Below the pieces are notes generated by a model that searched no databases, had not been told where the DNA came from, and worked only from the letters and a program-made list of their open reading frames with translations. Shown here piece after piece: positions 12,425 through 24,258 of a stretch of DNA of 64,000 bases; within the stretch, counting starts at the first letter, position 1, and each line of letters starts with the position of its first letter. The translations under genes were made by a program, and so were the position numbers. Source of the DNA: Ignelater luminosus (lineage: Eukaryota; Arthropoda; Insecta; Coleoptera; Elateridae); contig VTPC01003838.1 of the NCBI GenBank assembly GCA_011009095.1, positions 15,812-79,811 of the forward strand, written 5' to 3'.

Positions 12425-15235
12425 TTGTATTTAGCTTTAGTTAAGAAAGTTAGCGGAGGGCGAACTCCGACCATGGTCCATCAAAGATAGCACGTGTGAG
12501 GGCCTAACTCAAGTTGTCATTGTATCTAGCTCTATCAAGATGTTGCTGGAAGGTTAACCGCGACTATGAATGTACCACCAAAGATGACCAGGGCGTAGTC
12601 GGAGTCGTCATGGTATTTAGCTTTCGTTAAGAAGGAACCCAGTCCGAGGTTCATAGTTCGAGCCGTCGTTATATTTAGCTTGCCAAGAAAGTTAATTAAG
12701 GGCGAAGCACTTCCAGGAGCCATCAAAGGCGGTTCGTGCGATGGCGTTTCCCGAGTCATTATCGTATTTAGGTTTGGTTTAGGAAAATAATGGTATTCGG
12801 AGCACAGCACAGTGACCTGTGGGATGGCGTAACTCACATCCTTAATGTATTTAGCTCTGTTATCAAAGTTAATGGAAGACAAAGCCCGACCATGAGCAAG
12901 CTGAAGTGGCTCGTACGAGTTGTCATCGTTTCTAGTTTTGTTAAAATGCTTAATGAACGGTGACGCCCAGGCAGAGACCACCAAAGACGACCTGTGCGAT
13001 GGCGTAGCCTGACTCATTACCGTATTTAGCTTTGATTGAGAAAAATAATAACGGACGAAGCCCCGATGGTGATCCGTGGAATGGCGTAACCCGAGTTGTC
13101 AACGTATATAACTCTGTTATGAACGTGAATGGAGGACAAAGCCCGACCATGAGCAAGCTAAGGTGGCCCGTACGACCTGTCATCGTTTCTAGCTTTGTTA
13201 AGAAGCTGAATGGAAGATGAAGCCCAGTCACAGGCCTACCAAAGTCGTGGTTGTTGTATTTAGCTTTGGTTAATAGAGTCGCGGCAGGCAAAGCCCGACG
13301 GGGCGCGTGAGATGGCGTAACTCGAGCCGTCAACGTATTTAGATCTGCTAAGAAGGTTAATGGAGGACGAAGCCTGACCATGAAAAGCTAAGGTGGCTCA
13401 TACGACTTGTCAACGTTTCTGGCTTTGTTAAAAAGCTTAATAGGAGGTAAAGCCTAGTAAGCGCCTGCCAAAGACATGGCGTAGCCCGAGTCATTATGAA
13501 TAATAATACGAGCGTTAAAAAATGCGTTCAACTTTATTTACGTTTTTAAATACATTAGTTGCGGTGTCATTGTTGTATTCACAACTCTCATTCATTCATC
13601 GAATGTTAAATACATCGAAACTTAACTACATCTAATACATATAAAATACAAAACATTTTAATAGCTTAATCGGTATTATCCATAGTCATTATCTTATTTA
13701 GCTTCGGTTAAGAAGAGTAGCAGTAGGCGAAAGAACGTTAATGGAGGACAAAAACCAAATATGAGGAAGCTAAGGTGGCCCCAATACGAGTTTTCATTGT
13801 TTCTAGCTTTGTTAAGAAGCTTACTGAAAAGTGATTGGGCGGCAGAGACTTCCAAAGACGGCCCGTGCGATGGAATCGCCCAAGTCGTTATCGTATTTAG
13901 CTTTGGTTAAGAAAACCAACGGCGGGCAAAACCCATCGGGGTCTCTGGGATGGCGTAACTCGAGCCGTTAACGTATTTAGCTCTGTTAAGAAGGTTAATG
14001 GAGAAACGCATGACCATGAGAAGCTAAGGTGACCCATGTGAGTTGTCATTATTTCTAACGTTGTTAAAAAGGTTAATGGAGGAGGGAAGCCCAATCAAAG
14101 GCCACCGAAAACGGCCGGTGCGATATCGTAGCTTAAATCATTATTATATTTAGTTTTGATGATGAAGGATAATAGAGAAGGAGACCCGACCAAAAATCCG
14201 TTAAGGTAGCCCCTACGAGGATGTAGGTAGAGTCGGTATCGTGTTCAGCTCTATTAAGATAGTTAATAGAAGACGAAGCTTGGCCATGGGCCATCGAAGG
14301 TGAAGAAGCTTTGTTAAGAAGGTTAATTAAGGGCGACGTCTAGTCAGGGACCACCCAAGACGGCCCGTGCGATGGTATAGTTGCAGTCACCATCGTGATT
14401 AGCTTTGGTTAAGAAGGACAATGATGGGCGAAGCCCGACTGTGGTACGTGCAGTGGTGTAACTTAAAGCTGTTAACGTATTTAGCTGTGTTAGGAAGGTT
14501 ACCATACGTAAGCAAAGGTGATCCGTACAAGGGCGTAGCACTAGTTGCCATCGTCCACCCATGAACAATTTAAGGTGGCCCGTACGGGTTGTCATTACTT
14601 CTAGTTTGTTAAGAAGATTAATGGGAAGTAAAACCCAATCAGGGACCACCAAGGACGACCGGTGCAATGGCGTAGCTCGAGTCGTTATTGTATTTAGCTT
14701 TAGTTAGGAAGGATAATGGAATACGAGGCGCGACCATAAACTCGCTAATAAGGTGGCCCATACGAGATTGTAAGTAATGTGGTCATCGTATTTAGCTCTA
14801 ATTAGATGATTAATAAAAGACGAGGTTCGGCCATAAGCCATCGAAAAGATGGCCCATGCAAGAGCAGTAGTCGGTACTTTAGTTAAGAAGGGTAATAATG
14901 AGCGAAATCTCGTGCGAGAGCGTAGTTTTAGTCGTCGTCGTATTTATCGTTGTTAAGAATGTTAATGAAGGGCGAAGCCCGGTCAGCGATTACTCAAGAC
15001 TCCAATCGTTGTCACACTTAACTTTGGTTAAGAAGGATAATGATGGGCAAAGCCCGACGCTGGTCCGTGCGATGGTGATACCCAAGTTGTCAAGTATTTA
15101 GGTCAATTAAGAAGGTTAATGGAGGACAAATCGTTTCTAGCTTTTTTAAAAAGGTTAAAGGCGTGCTATGGCATAGCCCGAGTCGTCGCTGTATTTAGCT
15201 TGGTTTCAAAATGTCAAAATGGCACATAAGCTAAT
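12425..15235. repeat. Tandem array with ~250-bp higher-order units
   Basis: Monomers of about 80-95 bp begin with TATTTAGCTTTGGTTAAGAA, TATTTAGCTCTGTTAAGAAG or TTTCTAGCTTTGTTAAGAAG and continue through GAAGCCCGACCATGAG and GTGCGATGGCGTA. The TTTCTAGCTTTG variant recurs about every 230-270 bp (near 12929, 13186, 13416, 13799, 14051, 14598 and 15133), so three monomer types form a higher-order unit of roughly 250 bp. Units are diverged. The frames across the array are repeat by-products. Confidence 0.7.
13498..13685. other. Insertion inside the tandem array
   Basis: About 180 bp of AT-rich, non-array sequence interrupts the array. AGTCATTAT is present on both sides, which may be a 9-bp target duplication or just array sequence. 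The ends GAATAATAATACG and CGGTATTATCC are weakly inverted. Confidence 0.3.
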
Positions 15236-15254
15236 TTCGTTGAACATCAAAAAT

Positions 15255-15740
15255 AGCTGATGGACCCAAAGGCCGCGGAAGTGGGGTTGCAGGGCTTGCA
15301 GTCGCTACTCCTGATCATTTTTGGGGGTTGCGACGCAACTCCTGTTCAGAACATAAAAAAGATAAAACAAATACCCAACAAAAACACGAGTTCGAATCCA
15401 GCAAGTTTTTGGAGCAATAGAATAAAATTGTCTTCTTTAATTTACACAGATTTAAATATTTTATACAATTGTTATACTAATAGTTTAATACATATTACAT
15501 GACTAATATAATGTTTGTCACCTAATTATGCATTTTCTTTACCCAAAACCACCCCACCCCCTTCCTTCTTCTACTCCGGTCAATCAAATTTCGCAACCCC
15601 TCTCAAAAAAATGTCCCGCGGCCTTTGGATGGACCATTTTGCAATCATCCATCGCAATATGTTATTAATTTTTATGTTCTCTGAAATTTGCTTAAAATGA
15701 AAAAATGTTCTGCGATTTAGAAAAGGTTGAGAACTATTGC
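15255..15740. mobile_element. MITE-like element, hAT-like end
   Basis: Near the left side GATGGACCCAAAGGCCGCGG pairs with CCCGCGGCCTTTGGATGGAC near 15619, giving an inverted repeat. Further right, AAAAGGTTGAGAACTATTGC resembles hAT termini. No transposase is encoded. Confidence 0.4.
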
Positions 15741-16610
15741 TTTAAAGATTTAACATTTCTTTTTAACTGACTTAAGTTTTCTACATTTTATGATATTTTT
15801 TAGTAGTCATAGTATTTTTATTATGAATGTACTTAGAATTGGAAACCTATCATGCGGGTGGTGGTGATGGCAACAGCATAGCGTGTTGATTTAGTAGTTC
15901 GAACGTTCGAACCGACTTTGTATCAACAGGCAATTAAAACCGACAAGTCTCTTTGGTGGTCGATAACGTTATAAGTTATAAAACCAATCACCTAAATATT
16001 TTAAAATAATGTAAGCAAATAATTTCTTTTGCTTTAATTTAATTGTTTTATATTAATCTAAGCTACCTTTTTTTTTAATGTATCTACCTTTGTAAAATAC
16101 TGAAAAATTATCGTTAAGCTCGTCCAGCGCAGTTTGCCTTAAAAGATGAAAAATATCCCACTACCAACTAAAAAAATATTTATAATGATACTCGAAAGGA
16201 ACATTCATTTTCATTTTACACATAAAAACGTCGAGCCGGCGCTCTTAATACGGTTTTTCTGTGCTACAAGCTGTTCCAGGGTCCCACCAGGGCCGTTCCT
16301 GAAAGTAAACACTAAAAAATTAAATGGGTCAACATAAATTTTTTAATGGTGTTTTTGAAGAAAACGGCAAAGTAACGAGTAATTACGATGTGAAAATATT
16401 TTATGAAGTGCATTATAAAATTAAAAAATAAAAAATTACGGGAACAATGATTAACAGTTTATTTTCGTCAAGTTTATCTTTTATTAAAATATTCTAGTTG
16501 ATTATATCTATATATTGTTATCGCAAAAGAGTTCAGTGTTGTTTAATAATTGCTTCTGACAGCTAGCAGATATTGATCTTGAATTTCGGCCACTTATAGT
16601 AGTCGAAAAT
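15741..16610. other. AT-rich non-coding with a possible tRNA-like patch
   Basis: Mostly AT-rich. At 15855-15930 a TGGCAACAGCATAG (A-box-like) is followed by CGTTCGAACCGAC (B-box-like), which could be the head of a SINE. Otherwise I see nothing. Confidence 0.25.
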
Positions 16611-16619
16611 AAGTTCTTT

Positions 16620-16960
16620 TTAGGTTTAAATTGACACTCTCGCGTTTTTAATTGTTTATTTTTCTTTTAAAAATATATCAATAGACATACATAATTATTT
16701 AACCTATCACAGTGGCATGTTTATGGGGAAGGTCCTAACAGTATGGACCTTTTACAGTAGTCCATAAAAAATAATACTAACTATAGAAAAATAAAAACGA
16801 ATATAAAATGTTAGGTAAAAGCGTTTTGATTTTTCTGCATCAAAATTCCACCGATCAATGTTCTTTTTAAAGGTACTTTATGTTTAAGAAATTTTTTCTC
16901 GGAGAACAGGTCTCCTCCTAGACAAGTTTTGTAAATACGCCCCTCGCCCATCACTGAAAA
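16620..16960. repeat. Dispersed repeat, inverted partner of 23868-24190
   Basis: Shared landmarks in opposite orientation: TTTTTCTGCATCAAAATTCC, AAGTTTTGTAAATACGCCCC, and a CCTATCACAGTGGCATGTTT segment. The pair lies about 7 kb apart in inverted orientation. Confidence 0.5.
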
Positions 16961-17525
16961 TTACGACGTCCTGAGCGAGGCTAAATAACAACCCTCAAAT
17001 AAGAGTGTAAACAATTGAATCAAGTAAACAATTAGGGGAAACTAAAATCAAACAATTGATTTCTTCAGTAATTCCTCAGCTATTTAATTAGGGCGCGGAT
17101 TAACAGACTAACAGACGCAGACGGCTTGATTTCTAATAATTCGTTTAATAGGTTAATTGAATAATCGAATGATTGATAAATCGAATAATCGAAGTGATCG
17201 ATTAATCGAAATAATGGATTAATCGATTTTTTTTCTAATTCATAAACTTTCGATTAATTGATTTATTATGCACAGTCCTAATTACGGGATTTTTTATTGC
17301 AGGGCTTCCACAAGCTCACTTTTTCTGACTTTTTAAAAATAACTTACTATAAGTTACCATGTACTGATTTCCGGTTGCATTTAGTTTATCATCAATTTAT
17401 TATTAGTTAAATTTGATGTTTTAATCGAATAAGTTGATACATGAATACTTGGACAAATAAAAATTCAAAATTTGGGCTTTATAACACACTTAAATAGAGT
17501 ATCTTGATAAAAAAGAAAAAAATTC
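16961..17525. repeat. AT-rich stretch with ATCGATTA microsatellite
   Basis: 17130-17270 is a degenerate ATCGATTA/AATCGAATA tract. A similar tract at 27920-28090 also borders a GGCCCGA block. The rest is unassigned. Confidence 0.45.
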
Positions 17526-18160
17526 GGTTTAGGTCGAACCGGGCCTCAGTTTAGAAATTTATCGGACTTTTCGGGCCTCCCCAGCCGTTCTCTCTGGTCG
17601 AGACTATGCAACCGAACCTTTCAGTCCTGTCAGGTCTTTTGGACTTCTCAGCTTCTCAGATTTCTCTGACAGGCCGTTTGGATCTCTCATGCCGTTTAGG
17701 CCTCCCGAGCCGTTCAGTCTTGTCGGTTATGTCGAGCTGTTGGAGCCTATGGGATCTCTCGGCTCTGTCGGGCCTTTTGGACTTCTTGGTCCTTCGGACC
17801 GTTTTGGTCTCTTGGTTCTGTCGGACCCCAGGACCGTCGGACCTTTTCGGCCTGTCAGACTGTTCGGAATTCTCTGGCTGTTGGGCCTTTTGGTCTTCTC
17901 AATTCTTCGAGTCTCTCAAGTCTATCGGACCGTTTTGATCTCTCTGGCCGTCAGGACCTTTTGGACTTCTCGACTCCTCGGGTTTTTCTGTCAGGCCGTT
18001 CGAATCTCACATGCCGTTTGGGACTCTTGGTCTGTTCGGGCTTTCCGGGCCTGTCGAGTCTCTTAAGAAGTTACCGGCATTTTTTCGGGCTGCGTCAAGT
18101 TTGTCTACAGTCGGGTCGGACCTGGAAATCTTAGCCCGTGAAGGCTCTACGAACAGGTAC
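17526..18160. repeat. GGCCCGA minisatellite block
   Basis: It starts CGAACCGGGCCTCAGTTTAG, continues with CTTTTGGACTTCTCGG-type units, and ends near CCCGTGAAGGCTCTAC, related to the AGAGCCCTGCA terminus. Long plus-strand frames are repeat by-products. Confidence 0.55.
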
Positions 18161-18429
18161 AAAATGCAAATTGAAGATAAGTTGCCTCTACTGCTATGTT
18201 GTCAGGTATGGAGATGTTTCCCCAAATTGGGAATTTTTGAACTTGATGTGGAAATTAGTGAGGATCTTATAAAAGTGAGTGGAGATAAATTAAAAATTTT
18301 TAGTAAATTTGCAATTTTTTTAAATGGGAAAAATAATCTTTTTTCGAGTTTGCTTTATTATTCTTAATAAAAGTCAAAGTTTTATTTCTGTTATTGGAAG
18401 TTTTGGTGTAAGTACAAAGTTTTATAGAG

Positions 18430-19680
18430 AGTGAGTTTTTCCTGATGTTTAGTATGGGGATCTCGAAAACTAGCAGAGATAGAGACCATTAAATGGGGAA
18501 AGAATTGCAGTTTTACGAGCTTAATTTAATGAGCTTCTTGTTTTTCGGAAAAAATGCATGGCTAACTAGATATTTCGCAAAAATAATTTTGTTATTTTGT
18601 TCAGTGCCTATAGCTCTGTTATTATTGACTTTAGAAAAAATGTGTAAAGGGAAAAGTTGTAGGTAATTATGTGCTTGATAATACAGTCTAATCGAAGTTT
18701 TTATTTAAGCTGTAATTTTTGAGTTACGACACAAGCTTGTGTTTTTCTAATGGAAACCATAGTCGGCCATGACTTTATAAAAAATGCCCTTTTTCAACGA
18801 TTCTAACGATATACCACTTGACATAGTTATTTTTATAAATAAATAAATTATGGCCTTGTTTTTCTTTTCATTTTTGAACTGTTCAAGTAGTACGCTATGG
18901 AAACAATTGGTAGATGCCGCGCATCGCGTCTAATAATAAAATTCAAGTTGGTTATTAAAATTTTTATTTTATTTTCGAAATTATAAACATAATTATTTTG
19001 GTGTGAAGTGTTTATTCCGTTGGAGTTACAATTTTAAATAAAAATATTTCTGAGAAACTAATATACAGAGAATGACAAACGATAAATTAAGAAACAATAA
19101 AAGAAAATAGGGTATAAATAAAGTAGTACCAAAACAATGTAATTGAAGTAGTAAGTAAAGTATTTAAGATAAGTGAACAAAGCAGATTTAAATAAAAATA
19201 AGTACTTCACTAATAGGTGTAACTAAAAACTAAAAATGCTGTTAACATAGTATGCTATGGAAACAATTAACAGATGCAAACGACAATTACCTATTGACAG
19301 GTGCAAATCATTTAGTTTCTAATTAATGTTGATTTTGGTCTCGTAAATTGTCAATTTAAATTTTTCTAATCAAGAAAAGCGTGACATGATTCAGTGTTAC
19401 ATTTTGTGTCATGAAAATCAAAAGATAGGGTATATAATTACCTACAACTTTTTCCTTTACACATTTTTTCTAAAATCAATAATAACAGAGCTATAGGCAC
19501 TGAACAAAATAACAAAATAATTATTTTTGCGAGATATCTAGTTAACCATGCATTTTTTCCAAAAAACAAAAAGTTAATTAAATTAACCTCGTAAAACTGC
19601 AATTCTTTCCCCATTTAATGGTCTCTCTATCTCAGCTAGTTTTCGAAATCCCCATACTAAACATCAGAAAAAATTCACCC
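18430..19680. mobile_element. Foldback element with ~240-bp inverted arms
   Basis: The arms 18430-18669 and 19435-19680 are inverted copies: for example CATTAAATGGGGAAAGAATT on the left matches AATTCTTTCCCCATTTAATG on the right. The right edge reads TTCACCCTGTATA, a CAGGGTG-type terminus as in the element at 54598. The central 760 bp holds no coding frame of note. Confidence 0.65.
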
Positions 19681-19899
19681 TGTATATAAACAAGTTTTCT
19701 GAGAAATTGATAAAAAATTTCTTCCATTTGTTGCATACTTTCCTGGACACGTATTGAAATTAAAGATTAATGTAGGCTATTTTATTTACATTATTTTATT
19801 AGGATTTATGTTGGATATACGGAAATTTTTAAGAATTGATTGCCGCGATGGTACGTTTGAACACGTATTTCTCGATATTTCTCGGTATTTGTGATTAAA

Positions 19900-20130
19900 A
19901 CGTATAGGATGCTATTATTTACGAACTTTGGAGGAAGACTTCATCGCCGTGAGGATGATCACACTGTTGTTGCCACGACAGTCAAACACATCGTTAGAAA
20001 CAATAATAAATATTTTATGCCAGCTCTGGCAACGTTGGTTATAGCTATAATCGCCTTTTCCTCTTCTATTTTGATACATTTTGACGAAGTTCAACACTAT
20101 CTGTTGGTTGGTGATTTATATCTACAGCAT
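19900..20130 (+). repeat. Dispersed ~200-bp repeat, copy 2
   Basis: Same order of motifs as at 9540-9770. An open frame of 97 codons crosses it and has one hydrophobic stretch, but the other copies do not keep the frame, so I treat it as non-coding. Confidence 0.5.
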
Positions 20131-20517
20131 AAAAGATTACTTGTGTTTACAAGCAAGCAGCAAGTTATCGCATTGACGACATAAAATTGCTGGACGGTTC
20201 GTACTACTCGTTTGCTACTGACAGCACCTGCTGGTAGCGCGTCAGCAGGATTTACAGTTTGTGGACACGAGCATTATTTCAAGAAATTTTGAAGTTGGGG
20301 ATTTTCGTACCGTTATTGGCGACATTTTTGTTAGACGGGTGGGGAGAAAGAGTTTTTACACCTGGCAACACTGGAGTAATGGCACCTTTTTTGTTCCATC
20401 TAAGGCCTGCCTAGTTATTTACTATTTATCACTTTTTATGCTAGATTCACTTCCTTTTTTTACTTTTTTTAATGCATCACAGCTTGTGGAAGCCCTACTG
20501 TAGCAACATTGGTCGTA
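20131..20517. other. Non-coding, no recognised feature
   Basis: An 80-codon frame at 20261-20503 has no recognisable motif. Nothing else can be supported. Confidence 0.35.
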
Positions 20518-23500
20518 GAAAAAATTAATGTTAGGTAATTGTAAGTTCAGTACAAATCACAATAAACTAACTTGATCAATATACCGATTGAGTTCAATTC
20601 TACGTAATTAAACATAATCCCTAAATTGTTAAAACCCAAGTAAGCATATACTCAGTTATTCTAAGATGCTTAAATGTATCCGAGCAAAAATTGTTAAGTT
20701 ACTCCGGAGTTACTACAGGCTATTAAAATCAAATAAGACACAAGTTTCGCGTAACATTAAGAAACTGCCGTGAAACATAATCGCCTTGAAGACCGATAGT
20801 TATGAAACAATTGCCAGAACAGCTCTGCTGTCCTTATACAAAGTGTTTATAAAAGTTCCCGAGTTCAGTGGGCTGTGAAATTAATCTTGCGGCTGCATAT
20901 GCCGCCTTTTGAAAAACAGGATATGTATTAGAATGTTTGTCACGTTACACACATTGCATCGTTGTTGTGATGGTTGCCTAATCTTTTGTTCTTTTTAAAG
21001 AATTAATGTGAACGAATGCAACTAATCTAAAATAAAGTATTAAAGAATACATTCTTTTCGATGTCAGTAGCTAAGAATTAAGAAAAATAATTACAAAATA
21101 AAAAAAATATGATCTGCAATTTATTAATAAAGTTTATGTATGTATGCTCACACCAACAACATCGAAAATAAACATTCAGTACATAGCTAACAACATCTAT
21201 ACAAATACACTCATAAATAACATAAGAGAGCAAAGATTAAATTAAATAAAATTAAAAAATAACCTTTTAAATAATAATTATTATTATTAATAAATTTTTT
21301 AACGCATTATTTATTTATTCAAAAATGAATGCATAGACATCTGAAAATGTTCCCCATTGTGATCCAGACGTGCTCTTACTCGTCGTTTCTTGTTTTCAAA
21401 GATATTTCGGAGTACTTGCCGTTAAATGTCATCACACCGATTTATAATTTCTTCCATCAATTCGTTTATATTATTTATTCTTGTTTTGTAAACCGAGTTT
21501 TTTGAAACCCAAATATGGAAAAATCAAGAGGCGTCAAGTCGGGTGAGCGAGATGGCCATGGAATATTTGTTTCTCTACTAATAATCCTATCCGGAAAAAT
21601 TTGTTGCAAATAGTCAATCGTTGCTCGTACACTATGAGCTGTAGCTCCATCCTGCTGGAAATACAGATAAAACATATACGTGTTAGCACGTAACAAAATC
21701 ACAAAAACAAAATATGATTGTTAGTAACTGTTAATTCACACAAATCATCGCGATATGTATACCGTAAAGTAAAGGAAAATATGCAGAATACATTTGATAC
21801 TATATTAAAGAACAAACAGAAAACAAGAAAACTTAAAAACTTCGTTTAGTGCATACACAAAACAAAGCCCTCTCAAAGACTGAAAACGGGATAAAGGTTT
21901 ACATACTTATATATCTGAAGTAGAAAATCTTTCAAAAATCCTCTCATATCCTTTGAACGTCTGCTCCAAATGAAAAATCGTTTCTTATGAAAAGAAAGAG
22001 GATGTTCATTTCATGTGCACTTTTTTTCTTTTAAAACAAAACAAGAAATTCAATGTAAAGACACGTTTCTGTTTGAAACTGTCATTGAAAACAATCCCAC
22101 ACGTTTTATACCACAATTTCCATTCGTAACTATTGGTTATTGATGATGAAATTCTCTGATTAACCATGTAAATGTATTCTGGATCGAACACGGCACATTA
22201 AAACCAACCAATTTGTTTTAGTAATCGATAAACCTAACTGAAGAAGAGATCGTGCAAACTGTAAATTGTTGTAGGGGTTAGCTGGGGTCGATTGCTCCAC
22301 TGCGGCTTATGTGGCCTTATTTGTCGTCGTAGATTTTAGGGCTTAAACGGGAAACTTTTACATTTGTGGATATATGGGGGTTTTCGCATTAAGCTATTTA
22401 AAACCTTTTTTGTGTTGTCGTATGAATTTTAAGGATGCATAAATGTTTATTTGTTAAGAAATTACACCACTAATGTAGTTTAGTTAATTAACACTAGATG
22501 TCAGTAGAGTAATAAGATTCTAGTCGACTTGTGTTTCTTTTCACGAAGAGGATATAAAAATTCAGTTCTCGTTAATTTCCACTTTAATCTCCGTAAAAAC
22601 TTTTAGTATTTCGTCTAGCCAACTTCATTACAACTACAATCTTTCTTTTTCACTTCGAACAACTAAAATAATAAAAATAAAAGAAGCTTTAACAATTCTA
22701 ATATTTTATGCATATTGTGAAGTTCTCTTTAAGTAAGGCATACAAATAGCCATATTTACAGTCTTGAACTGCAATTAGCACGTGTGAACGTGAGAAGATG
22801 AAGAACGTGAGTTCGTGGCGTCGTCGGGTCAACGTCGTATGTATGATGGTCTCGCAATAATAGAAAGGGCAAATTTATAAAATTCGGGATGTCATTAAAA
22901 TGACAAACGGTTCACTAGTAGTCTACGAACTGCTACTAAATTATGCCTGGCAAATCTCAAGTCATCGACTTTTTCTTACAAGAAAGGAGCTCTTCTACAG
23001 TGTATCTGTATAAATCAGAAGCAACTTCAAAGTGCAGACTGTAAAATTGCCTTGAAAAGAAACTTTGAATATTTTAAAGCAAGTTTTTCAAAAGAAAATG
23101 TAGAAACGTTCTTTTCTTTTGTTACTGAACTATTTCTGAAAATAAAATTTTCCATTTTATTTTTCCACCTTAACATTTGTAAAGGACGCGCGCATTGATT
23201 TTAGATTTTTTTGTGTGTTGCTTAGTACATATTCTTTATAAAACATTTTTATTTCTGGAGAACTTATAAAAGTTTCCACCCAGGTTATTTTTATTAAGCA
23301 GAAAAGTGCTTTCAACAAAAAGTACCAGTCATGGTTAAATTTAGCGTGAAAAACTGTTGTTATTCATTTAATGTTTTAAATATTGAGCGGAGTATGAAAA
23401 GACCTTTTTGATTTACATTTACAAGTTGGGTGAAGTAGCTATAAATGTACACTTTTGCCTACAAATTCTAGTTAAAACCACCCCATGTATAAATATGTAT

Positions 23501-23833
23501 GACAGCAGAGCTGTTCAGGTGATTGTTTCATAACTATCGGTCTCCAAGGCAATTGTGTTTCACGACAGTCCCGTAATGTCACGCGAAACTTGTGTCTTAT
23601 TTGATTCTAGTAGCCTGTAGATTTACTCCGGTACATGTAAACTACGGAGTAACTTAACAATTTTTGCTCGGATACATTTAAGCATCTTAGAATAACTGAG
23701 TATATGCTTACCTGGGCTTTAACAATTTAGTGGTTGTGTTTAATTATGTAAAATTGAACTCAATCGGTATATTGATCAAGTTAGTTTATTGTGATTTGTA
23801 TCGCATTTACAATTACCTGATATTAATTTTTTG
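20518..23833. mobile_element. 3.3-kb element with >300-bp inverted terminal arms
   Basis: The left arm (20518-20832) and right arm (23501-23833) are diverged inverted copies. The left start AATTAATGTTAGGTAATTGT matches the reverse complement of the right end. Shared internal motifs include AATATACCGATTGAGTTCAA and TCCGAGCAAAAATTGTTAAG. The interior is AT-rich and holds a mariner transposase relic in the opposite orientation but no gene proper to the element. The arm length would suit a foldback-type or other long-TIR DNA transposon; the family is unknown. Confidence 0.6.
21300..21730 (-). mobile_element. mariner transposase relic (C-terminal half)
   Basis: The minus-strand frame starting near 21702 contains FQQDGATAHS and then WPSRSPDLTPLDF, the second and third catalytic regions of mariner DD34D transposases. 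After a stop, another frame towards 21305 reads NGEHFQMSMHSF, like the usual mariner C-terminus. Several frame breaks and no N-terminal half make it a dead fragment, inserted in or carried by the long-arm element. Confidence 0.7.
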
Positions 23834-23867
23834 CTCACGTCGTAATTCGTATTGATAGGTCAGTGGC

Positions 23868-24190
23868 GTATTTACAAAACTTGTCTAAGAGCAGACCTGT
23901 TTTATTAGAAAAAAATTCTCAAACATAAAGTTCCTTTAAATAGAAAAATAATGGACGGAATTTTGATGCAGAAAAATCAAAAGGGTTATACCTAAAATTT
24001 TCTATTTGTTATTATTTGCTATTGTTAGTATTATTTTTTTTTACTACTGTGGAAGACCCAGACTCTTACGACCTCTCCCATAAATGTGCCACTGCAATGG
24101 GTTAAATAATTTTGCCTTTTGATGTATTTTAAAAGTGAAATAAATAATCACGAACGCAGAAGTGTCAATTAAAACATAAAAAGAACTTTT
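23868..24190. repeat. Dispersed repeat, inverted partner of 16620-16960
   Basis: It reads GGCGTATTTACAAAACTTGT, then GGAATTTTGATGCAGAAAAA, then AAATGTGCCACTGCAATGGG: the inverted version of the block at 16.6-17.0 kb. Confidence 0.5.
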
Positions 24191-24258
24191 TTTTGTTAGT
24201 TGCTGTACTCAAGTTTGTGATTGGTCGACGTCTTTTGTTACTGAAATAAGTTGGCATA

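Noticed and set aside
12535-14667. Several frames of 65-160 codons in the tandem array
   Set aside because: They follow the repeat monomers and change with each unit; no domain and no start or splice logic.
12425-15235. CRISPR array
   Set aside because: Units are long, diverged and contiguous, with no short identical repeats and unique spacers; the context is eukaryotic.
19891-20184. 97-codon frame with a hydrophobic segment
   Set aside because: It lies on a dispersed repeat whose other copies do not keep the frame.
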